NCBI GenBank assembly: GCA_040901795.1
Contig: JBBDYH010000090.1
Span: forward strand, 1 to 64,000
DNA from: JBBDYH01 sp040901795
GTDB lineage: Bacteria > Planctomycetota > Planctomycetia > Pirellulales > JALHPA01
Reading direction: 5' to 3'
Length of the DNA stretch: 64,000 bases
The position numbers and the translations under genes are program-made. The notes below the pieces were generated by a model, which had not been told where the DNA came from, made no database searches, and worked only from the letters and a program-made list of their open reading frames with translations. Numbering within the stretch: position 1 is the first letter of the stretch; the number at the start of each line of letters is the position of its first letter. Below, piece by piece: positions 57,901 to 64,000 of the stretch.

Positions 57901-59910
57901 GGCAAGTTCCGTCGACGTGATGAAGTCGGTGCCGCTGCGCGTAACGGTGGAACCGGTGTTCCTGCTGATCACCGGCACACCGCTTCCGGTCCCCGTGATC
58001 GTGATCGTGAACGTGCCCGATACGGGCGTAGTGCCGTCGCTGACGCTGAACTGGAAGCTGTCGCTCGTGGTCTGGCTGCTGTTGTGGACGTAGGTTATGC
58101 GCCCGGCATCGATGTCGGCCTGCGTAAACGTCGTGGTCGGTGACCCGCTGAGTCGCAACGTCCCATTCGCCGGTCCCGCGGTCACGTTATAGACCAGTTG
58201 TCCCGCCCCGGTGTTCGAGTCCGTGGTCCTCAGCTCGGTGGACGAGATGACGTCGATGCCGCCTTGGGCGACCGTGGAACCGGTGTTGGTCGTGACCACC
58301 GGCGCGCCGCTCACTCCGGTGACCGTGATATTGAACGTGTTGTTGGGCAGCGTCGTCGTCCCATCGCTCACGCTGAACCGGAAGCTGTCGCTGGCGGTTT
58401 GGCTGCCGCCGTGCGAGTAGGTCACCCGAAAGTTGTTAATGTCCGCTTGTGTAAACGAGCTCGTCAAATTGCCGTTGAGCCGCAACGTTCCCTGCGCAGG
58501 CGCTGTGGTGACCGTATAGATCAACTGGTCGGCCGGAGTGTTCGAGTCCGTGGTCACAAGCTCGGTGGGCGCGATGAAATCGGTGCCGCTTCGACCGACG
58601 CTCGAGCCGGTATTGGTCGTAATCACCGGCGCGCCGCTCACTCCGGTGACTGTGAAATTGAACGTGTTGTTCGATAGCGTCGTCGTGCCGTCGCTGACAC
58701 TAAAGATAAAGTTGTCGCTGGCTGTCTGGCTGCTGTTGTGAACGTAGGTCACCAGGTTCGAGTTGATCTCCGACTGCCTGAAGCTCGTGACCTGCGACCC
58801 GCCCTTGAGCAACGTCCCGTTCAGCGGCGCCCTGGTCACGACATAGATCAGTTCAGCCGGCCCGTTGTTCGAATCGGTGGTGTTCAACTCGGCTGAAGTG
58901 ATGGTATCGGTGCCCCCTCGAGCGACCGTCGAGCCGGTGTTGGTCGTAATCACCGGATTGCCATTCGGGGCGTTCACCGTGATCCTTACGGTGGCGATAT
59001 TCGAGTCCCCATCGCCATCGCTCGCCTGGAACGTAAAGCTGTCCGGCCCCACATAGCCGTTCGCCGGTGTGTACCGGACGTTGGGGGCCGTGCCGCTGAG
59101 CGCGCCATGACTGGGGAAAGAAACGATCGTAAACGTCAGCGGGTCGTTGTCCGGGTCGGTCGCCGTCAGCGAAATGTTGATGGCCGTGTTGACCGTGGTG
59201 GTCACGGTCTGGTCGTTTGCAACCGGGCGCTGATCGATCGCATCGGTCAGGACCCAGTCATCCAGAGGAACGGCGTTCAAGCCAGCGGCGGTGCTCGACG
59301 TGCGTTCGAATATCACCGCCACGATCGATTCACCCTCGAGCGCAAACTGCCGTTCCTGCTTGGCAATGCCGGAATGCTCCCCTTCGCCAAGCGTGTCGAC
59401 CGTCACGCCGCTGCTGTCGAGCGCCCGTGCCCTCCACTCAGCAACGGTCATGTTGGCCCCGCCATTTTCTTGAATCCGCGTAAAGGCAAACCGCATCAAA
59501 GGGGACGCAAAGTTGATGCGGTACGAGTAGGGCTCGTTATTGGCGTTGTTGGTGATGAAAAAGTTCGGCGGAGACGATGGTTCCGCAACGTGAAACCCCT
59601 GCGGAGGGTTGTTCTCGTTAGCAATCACCGGGGTGATGTTATTGGTCGTGTTGCTAATCGTAATCCCGAAGTCATCCAGGTAATTGGCAAGCGCCGCTCC
59701 ACTGACCGGCGCAAAGTTGGCATTGACGGCGTCAAAATCGACCACCGTAACGGCCAAGAGAACGCGGTCTTCAAGCGTTTGGATGCCCGAACCCAAGAGG
59801 CGCCGGCCTCCTCGCCGCAGGCCCCCCAAATTGCCATAGCGTGATCGTGAACGGCGTTTAGGCTTGATCCCTAGCACTTGCAGAAGTCCCCTCTTCTCGT
59901 AGATGTACAC
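54994..59910 (-). CDS. Large LEPR-XLL surface protein with nine CSPG repeats and RTX-like tail
   Basis: A 1638-residue predicted secreted protein. A basic N-terminus is followed by IQTLEDRVLLAV (43-54), a LEPR-XLL variant. A jelly-roll-like region (about 55-225) and one cadherin-like domain (about 228-325, ending FTFQASDGDGDSNIATVRI) come next. Nine CSPG-type repeats of about 109 residues each follow (hallmarks NTGSTV-x-RGGTD, FTQADIN, VTYVHN, DSFxFSVSDGT). The C-terminal about 330 residues are an acidic GGxGDD-rich tail paralogous to that of the 727-residue protein, ending RRGFELLS. Likely an extracellular adhesin or matrix component. Confidence 0.85.
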   Translation of the reverse strand: MYIYEKRGLLQVLGIKPKRRSRSRYGNLGGLRRGGRRLLGSGIQTLEDRVLLAVTVVDFDAVNANFAPVSGAALANYLDDFGITISNTTNNITPVIANENNPPQGFHVAEPSSPPNFFITNNANNEPYSYRINFASPLMRFAFTRIQENGGANMTVAEWRARALDSSGVTVDTLGEGEHSGIAKQERQFALEGESIVAVIFERTSSTAAGLNAVPLDDWVLTDAIDQRPVANDQTVTTTVNTAINISLTATDPDNDPLTFTIVSFPSHGALSGTAPNVRYTPANGYVGPDSFTFQASDGDGDSNIATVRITVNAPNGNPVITTNTGSTVARGGTDTITSAELNTTDSNNGPAELIYVVTRAPLNGTLLKGGSQVTSFRQSEINSNLVTYVHNSSQTASDNFIFSVSDGTTTLSNNTFNFTVTGVSGAPVITTNTGSSVGRSGTDFIAPTELVTTDSNTPADQLIYTVTTAPAQGTLRLNGNLTSSFTQADINNFRVTYSHGGSQTASDSFRFSVSDGTTTLPNNTFNITVTGVSGAPVVTTNTGSTVAQGGIDVISSTELRTTDSNTGAGQLVYNVTAGPANGTLRLSGSPTTTFTQADIDAGRITYVHNSSQTTSDSFQFSVSDGTTPVSGTFTITITGTGSGVPVISRNTGSTVTRSGTDFITSTELATTDSNTPAEQLFYTVTTPPARGILRVNGVFTNSFTQADINANRLTYQHDGSQIASDSFVFRVTDGTTTLHGNTFHFTVTGVSGAPVVTTNTGSTVARGGSDPITSGELATTDSNTGPEQLFYTVTAAPLNGTLLRSGSATTTFTQGDINAGRITYVHNSSQTTSDSFQFSVSDGTTPVSGTFTITVSGVSGAPVITTNAGSVVTRGDSDLIAFTELNTTDTNTPPAQLTYTVTAGPANGTLRRSGSATTTFTQADIDSGLLSYIHNGGLSGADSFGFNVSDGTTILSGNTFTITVAGVSGAPAISANTGSTATRGETDVITPSELNTTDSNTGPGQLVYTVTTAPANGTLRRGTSQVTTFTQADINNGLVTYVPNNSQATSDSFGFSVSDGTTTLPGNTFRITIAEPGAGQPMIVTNTGSRVTRGGIDVIEQTELNTTDSNTVPGQLMYTITTAPVNGTLRLNGVTTTTFTQADINARRVTYFHNGGPSTSDSFQFNVSDGSNILVGHTFTFTVGGGGNPPTIVTNTGSTVAEGRTDVITSSELNTTDPDDTAAQLVYTVTFAPANGTLRLSGSPTTTFTQADINASRVTYLHNGSETTSDSFTFRVSDGGTVVGPATFLMTVTPVDDAVVTLDNGRLNIETDDRDDIVTITGVGAGTGAYTIVVRQGNASAQTFSVAGVNRDIFVNLHGGNDRLTINNALVGGSLDIQMEDGNDLVTLGDQDVVSTRDQLRVDLGAGDDTLDGKRLFIGTDQLVHGGDGDDRLIFEGFASPVFTLGTSAAGLAFWSGGAGNDIVRVTYGFIVRSWGVFLGDGADQLNVFGSAVSGDVLFSGDAGNDTLTVDTNFFDATFVMNALAGADTVFLANGLGTEFASMAGGDGNDQLTVRNQTTKHLQIEGGAGADEADVQSSALDRFFATLGTENDELTIRGNLVQLETDLDGGAGEADRLIDLGNTFRGASRRRGFELLS
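57347..58107. repeat. Two identical 107-base blocks 654 bases apart inside the CSPG-repeat gene
   Basis: By eye, 57347-57453 and 58001-58107 are the same sequence. The spacing of 654 bases is twice a 327-base (109-codon) unit, so alternate CSPG repeats share identical DNA. This is the mark of a recent two-unit duplication or gene conversion within the array. Confidence 0.8.
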
Positions 59911-60123
59911 GCGCGAATAAGATAGAGCCGTGGGACCGCAAGCGTTGCCACGTCAATTTCGGCGAAGTTTTGCTGTTCGGTTTCACTATGTCTATCCCGG
60001 ATCGGGATGTCAAACACCGCGAGGGCTTTTTCGGGTCAAAACGCACCCACCGCAGGCCTTCCGGTGGGACCGTTCCGGTGCATCGACCACATCTCGAGAG
60101 GCGATTCGACGCGCGGCAATAGC

Positions 60124-60219
60124 AACCCGACGCGTAAGCGAGGCCGAACCAGCCGGGTTCCTCTAACAATAGCAACCCGACGCGTAAGCGAGGCCGGTCC
60201 CTCGCTTACGCGTCGGGTT
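60124..60219. repeat. Planctomycete-type ACCCGACGCGTAAGCGAGG palindromic repeat
   Basis: AACCCGACGCGTAAGCGAGG occurs at 60124-60143 and again at 60174-60193. The second copy is followed, after six bases, by its perfect reverse complement at 60200-60219, giving a 20-base-pair stem. Frames through it read ATRRVSEA or LTRRV, strings that I recall from spurious proteins annotated in planctomycetes. Confidence 0.85.
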
Positions 60220-61019
60220 ACTAGGATGCCGGCGTATTCGCTGCCAGGCAATATTGCGGCAAATCACAACGTCGGGCCAGATCTTTACCGGTCTTCCCAG
60301 GCGTGTCGGCTGTTTTTTCCCGTTGCCGTTCCGCCCTCGCCCCGCCGTGCAGCATCAGGCTTTTCCTGCGGAAAATACCCGCTTTTTCGTCCCGGCAACA
60401 TCGTGGCCAAAAAATTGCTCGTAACGAAATTCGGCGATTTTCTTGACGGGCCGGTGTGGGCAATTATACTCGGATTCAAGGATCATCCCGCGGGGGAGGT
60501 CTGATTGCGCTGGCGTTAGGCCGGCGGGCGTGGCAAAGCGACGGAATTTTCGGCCCATTAGGAAAGCCGGGAATAGTCGCCAGCCTTATCGCGAATAATT
60601 GAAGATACAACTTTGACGTTCGTCGTGCAGTTTCCAACAGGGGGCCGTGTGGTTTCGAGGGATCAGACGCGCAGGAAGCCGAAGGGTTGGTCAGAATCAA
60701 GCCAGTCGGACCGCCGCACCAACGCGGTCCGTCAACGCTCGACGGTCTCGGAGAGGCCATCGGACCGACACCGATCGATGCGGGCACGAAAAGTGCCGCG
60801 GGCCAGCGCGATCTTCGGAATGGATCATCCGGACGACGAAGGACACAACACCAAGGATGAAGTACGAAGGGCAAAGTACGAAGGAAGAACGAGTCAGGAC
60901 CAACCACGAAGAACGGCAACTAGCGGATTTCCTACTTCGTATTTCGTGTTTCGTAATTTGTTCCGCCTGATCCATTTCCATCTTCCAACTATTGAGCACT
61001 AATCTCCCTCTTATCCGTG

Positions 61020-61091
61020 TGCCACGGCTCGCCGAGAGCCGTGCCGCGTAAGCTGTTTTTATGTTCCACTGCTCACGGCGAGCGGTGGCAC
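61020..61091. repeat. GTGCCACGGCTC hairpin element
   Basis: CACGGCTC (61023-61030) pairs with GAGCCGTG (61036-61043) around a five-base loop, and a related CACGGCGAGCGGTGGCAC lies at 61074-61091. This looks like another dispersed planctomycete intergenic repeat. Confidence 0.6.
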
Positions 61092-61156
61092 GACCACACG
61101 TCCGTAAAACAACACAAAAGAATCTCTCGGGACAACACCACAGGGGAAAACCAACC

Positions 61157-64000
61157 ATGGCACAACCTTCCTTCTTTCGCCGGACTGTTCGGAAAGTCCT
61201 TCGCGGCGCCACATGGCTGAAGAGCGTGGGCCGCTACAACGAGCGGTTCCCGCAAATCTTCCGGGCCGACAAGTGGCGTCCGGCCGGCGAAGGCTCGGTC
61301 TGGATGAACCTGTTCGGTATGCGGACCAGCCCCTTGTCCCTGGTCGGCACACGCCGCCGCGGCCGCAACAATCTCCAGCGCCTGCTCCGCATCGAAGGCC
61401 TCGAGCAGAAGCAATTGCTGGCGGTCAACGTCGCGGTTGTTGACAGCGGCGACAATGCTCCCTACCAGGCGATCGTCGATCAGTTGAACGACGACACGCA
61501 AGGATTCGACCTCAACGCCGTGCTCGTCCAGCCAAGCCAAATCGCGTCGGATCCCGATTTGCTTCTCGAGTTCGACGTCGTGGTCTTCGGATCGGATGGC
61601 GTTAACGCCGACAGTTTCTCAACGTTCTCGACGGCTCTCAATGATTGGGCGGAGGGCAGTGGTGGCGGTGTGGTCGGGGTCGGATTCGCCGCTTTCGGCA
61701 TTCGTAACGGAGCCGTGGCCGATTTGGATGCGATTCTTCCCGTTGCCGTCATTGGCAGCACGGAAACCTTCGAAAACCCGGGCAGTGTGCTTGTTATCAA
61801 TCCCGGTCACCCCGTAACAACGGGCGTAAACAGCATCACCGTCGCAGCGTCGAACTTCTTTGAATCGGTCCAACCTCCGGCTGACGCGTGGGGAACGGTC
61901 CTCGGTACCTACGCCAGCACCAATCTGGGCGTCGTGGCAGGCACGATACCAACCGGACTGAATCCGGGTCGCTCGGTTTACCTCGGTCCGAACTATGCTG
62001 GCGCGTCGACCAACTATGACACTACTCAATTGCGAACCGGTGATGGCGATCGTTTGCTCGAACAGGCCGTGAATTGGGCTGCCAACGTGCCACCGGTCGA
62101 TCCACCGCCAACTATCGTCAACAGCGGCTCGACCGCCGCTGAAGGCGGTACCGACACGATCACCAACACGGAGTTGCTCGCTGTGGATCCCGGCGAGGCG
62201 GCTACCGATTTGAAATATACCGTGACCACAGCGCCGACGAACGCGCTTGGCGACACGCTGCGACTTAGCGGCGTGCCGACCACTACGTTCACGCAAGCCG
62301 ACATCAACGCCGGCTTGGTAACATACGTCCACGACGGCAGCGAAACGACCAACGACAGCTTCAAGTTCAGCTTGACCGACGGCACGACGACGATTTCGAA
62401 CCAGAACTTCGCGATCACCGTCACGCCGGTAAATGATCCGCCCGTGGCGGCCGACCAATCGATCACCACGAATCAAGGCCAGGCGAAAAGTGGCACGCTC
62501 ACAGCGAGCGACGCGGAAGGCGACACGCTGACGTTTGCGCCGGGGACTGCGCCGACGAATGGGGCGGTGTCGATCAATCCGACGACTGGCTCCTTCACCT
62601 ACACTCCCAATGCGGGCTTCTCCGGTAGCGATAGCTTCACGTTCACCGTCGACGACCCCGGTCCAGGCGGACCAGATTCCGGCCTTGTGAATGTTACGGT
62701 GACCCCGGTGACCGCTGCCAAGGTGAGCATCGCCGCCACCGATCCGGCGGCCGAGCCAAATGACGACGGGTTTTTCACCGTCACGATGTCCGCCGCCAGT
62801 GCCACGCCGACGAGCGTCACCTATAACGTGAGTGGCTCCGCCAAAAACGGCACCGATTACCAACCGCTTAGCGGCTTCCTCAGCATTCCGGCAGGGGCAA
62901 CGTCGGCTAAGATTGACGTGGATGTCATCGACGACACGACCCAGGAAGGGACCGAGAACGTCTTCGTGGCCTTGAGCACGGTTAGCGGCTCACCGGGCGT
63001 GGTCATTGATACCACTGCCGACGACGCCTCGCTGAATATTGCCGACAACGATCCGGCGCCCCCGCCGGACTCGGTTAGCGCCGGCGTCATCGACGGGATC
63101 GCCGCCGAGCCCGCCGACGATGGAAAGTTCAGCGTGACCCTGTCGGCGCCCAGCGCTACAGACACTAAGGTCACATTTTCGCTCACCGGCAGCGCTTCTG
63201 CTGGCGCGGATTATCAGCCGTTGGAGCTGTTCGTGGTCATCCCGGCCGGCAGCACGACAGTGCCGGTCCTGATCGACGTTATTGATGATACGGCGGTCGA
63301 AGGTCCGGAGTCGGTCGTGTTCACGCTCATCGGCACGAATAACCCAGGCATCATCGTCAACCCGGCCGCCGACGACGCTTCGCTGACCATTGCCGACAAC
63401 GACAGCGTTGTATCCTCGACCATCACCGTCGCGGCCAACGACTCGGCCGCCGCAGAGGTCCTCTCTCCGGGCGCGCCGAATCCCGGCTCGTTCCGGATCA
63501 GCATTTCGCCGAACAGCGGCACCGCGACCACGGTCAACTACACCGTCACCGGCAGCGCCGCCAACGGCACGGATTACGCTGCGATTGCCAGCTCGGCGGT
63601 GATCCCGGCCAACACCGCGTTCGTCGATATCCCGATCAATGTGACCGACGACACCCTCGTCGAGGGCAACGAGACCGTCACGATCACCTTGACCTCATCC
63701 AGCGGCACCCCAGGCGCAGCGGTCAATTTGACTCCGGCCACGGTCAACATCGCTGACAACGATCCTACAGGTGCGCCGCCCACGGTCGGTGGGACCAGAA
63801 CCTCGACGGTCGCCGAAGGCGGCACCGACTCGATCACTCAGGCCGAGTTGCAGACCACCGATCCGGATACCGTGCCAGCCGGCTTGACCTACACCTTGAC
63901 CGACGCGCCGGACAACGGGACTTTGCGCCGCGAGTTCCCCACCGGCACGTTCACGACGCTGGCGACTGGCGGCACGTTTACGCAGGAAGACATCAACCTC
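61157..64000 (+). CDS. LEPR-XLL surface protein with CSPG and Calx-beta domains (runs off right edge)
   Basis: The frame stays open from ATG 61157 to the end of the window (948 codons, no stop). CAGGGGAA precedes the start. Residues about 78-92 (RIEGLEQKQLLAV) are a LEPR-XLL variant. The next about 230 residues are paralogous to the N-terminal domain of the 727-residue protein (FDVVVFGSDG, GFAAFGIRNGAV, DRLLEQAVNWAAN). Then come a CSPG repeat (FTQADINAGLVTYVHDGS), a cadherin-like domain (FTYTPNAGFSGSDSFTF), three Calx-beta domains (for example NGTDYQPLSGFLSIPAG, VDVIDDTTQEGTENV, NIADND) and the start of another CSPG repeat. Calx-beta domains bind calcium. The C-terminus is unknown. Confidence 0.85.
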   Translation, partial: MAQPSFFRRTVRKVLRGATWLKSVGRYNERFPQIFRADKWRPAGEGSVWMNLFGMRTSPLSLVGTRRRGRNNLQRLLRIEGLEQKQLLAVNVAVVDSGDNAPYQAIVDQLNDDTQGFDLNAVLVQPSQIASDPDLLLEFDVVVFGSDGVNADSFSTFSTALNDWAEGSGGGVVGVGFAAFGIRNGAVADLDAILPVAVIGSTETFENPGSVLVINPGHPVTTGVNSITVAASNFFESVQPPADAWGTVLGTYASTNLGVVAGTIPTGLNPGRSVYLGPNYAGASTNYDTTQLRTGDGDRLLEQAVNWAANVPPVDPPPTIVNSGSTAAEGGTDTITNTELLAVDPGEAATDLKYTVTTAPTNALGDTLRLSGVPTTTFTQADINAGLVTYVHDGSETTNDSFKFSLTDGTTTISNQNFAITVTPVNDPPVAADQSITTNQGQAKSGTLTASDAEGDTLTFAPGTAPTNGAVSINPTTGSFTYTPNAGFSGSDSFTFTVDDPGPGGPDSGLVNVTVTPVTAAKVSIAATDPAAEPNDDGFFTVTMSAASATPTSVTYNVSGSAKNGTDYQPLSGFLSIPAGATSAKIDVDVIDDTTQEGTENVFVALSTVSGSPGVVIDTTADDASLNIADNDPAPPPDSVSAGVIDGIAAEPADDGKFSVTLSAPSATDTKVTFSLTGSASAGADYQPLELFVVIPAGSTTVPVLIDVIDDTAVEGPESVVFTLIGTNNPGIIVNPAADDASLTIADNDSVVSSTITVAANDSAAAEVLSPGAPNPGSFRISISPNSGTATTVNYTVTGSAANGTDYAAIASSAVIPANTAFVDIPINVTDDTLVEGNETVTITLTSSSGTPGAAVNLTPATVNIADNDPTGAPPTVGGTRTSTVAEGGTDSITQAELQTTDPDTVPAGLTYTLTDAPDNGTLRREFPTGTFTTLATGGTFTQEDINL

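Larger units (their letters stand above)
59911..61156. other. About 1.2 kb divergent intergenic region rich in repeats
   Basis: No gene is supported between the divergent 1638-residue gene and the next surface-protein gene. It contains the palindromic repeat at 60124-60219, AGTACGAAGG units (60861, 60875) with a facing CTACTTCGTATTTCGTGTTT (60931-60950), and the GTGCCACGGCTC element at 61020-61091. Promoters for both flanking genes should lie here. Confidence 0.6.

Noticed and set aside
60004..60504. Open frame reading NPTRKRG and ATRRVSEA across the 60.1-kb repeat
   Set aside because: These strings come from translating the dispersed palindromic repeat and do not represent a protein.
61619..62863. 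A 414-codon open frame on the minus strand
   Set aside because: Antisense to the right-edge LEPR-XLL gene, which has clear CSPG and Calx-beta domains; the antisense product is Arg/Gly-rich with no domain.
1..64000. CRISPR arrays, tRNA or rRNA genes, prophage or insertion-sequence transposase
   Set aside because: Read for regularly spaced repeats, conserved RNA sequences and transposase motifs; none could be supported. The repeats seen are short dispersed intergenic families.

Overview
The window looks like a chromosomal segment of a GC-rich planctomycete (Planctomycetota, probably Pirellulales-like). This rests on three secreted proteins with N-terminal LEPR-XLL-type motifs, a PVC-type membrane-bound dehydrogenase with a cytochrome c domain, and several short intergenic repeat families (AATGAC/GTCATT arrays, ACAGAT arrays, an ACCCGACGCGTAAGCGAGG palindrome) that I associate with planctomycete genomes. 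No rRNA, tRNA, CRISPR array, transposase or phage gene was found.

Layout. 1-16.5 kb is housekeeping: the 5' end of purM (leaving the window), a DUF488 protein, a PfkB sugar kinase, a small membrane protein, the PVC dehydrogenase, an isopropylmalate/isocitrate dehydrogenase-family enzyme, a parDE toxin-antitoxin pair, dnaG, rpoD, a C4 zinc-ribbon protein, a HEPN protein paired with a BolA-like protein, greA, a YggU protein, the PLP-binding YggS protein and a large uncharacterised protein. 16.5-17.9 kb is nearly gene-free and carries an inverted-repeat pair.

17.9-48.5 kb is a large envelope-polysaccharide locus. Three plus-strand genes (NusG/RfaH-like antiterminator, small lipoprotein, Wza-like SLBB exporter) converge on about twenty closely packed minus-strand genes running from a Wzc-type tyrosine kinase (48.5 kb) down to a fused acetyltransferase-aminotransferase (21 kb). 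The set holds a membrane 4,6-dehydratase, the fused aminotransferase/acetyltransferase, a hydrolysing 2-epimerase (NeuC type, fused to CBS domains), NeuB, a CMP-nonulosonate synthetase, a PglC-like initiating transferase, several glycosyltransferases including one resembling polysialyltransferases, a Wzx flippase, a polytopic Wzy candidate, two deacetylases (one fused to a glycosyltransferase), three methyltransferases, a formyltransferase, an asparagine synthase and an amidinotransferase. Together these can account for UDP-GlcNAc to UDP-diacetylbacillosamine to CMP-di-N-acetyllegionaminic-acid-like sugar, followed by assembly, decoration and export. This is the most interesting system in the window.

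48.5-64 kb holds three modular LEPR-XLL surface proteins (727 aa, 1638 aa, and one of at least 948 aa that runs off the right edge) separated by a short-chain dehydrogenase, guaA and repeat-rich intergenic DNA. The three share modules in different combinations: a common N-terminal domain, CSPG/cadherin-like repeats, Calx-beta domains and an RTX-like acidic tail. They may be cell-surface partners of the polysaccharide, but that link rests only on proximity.
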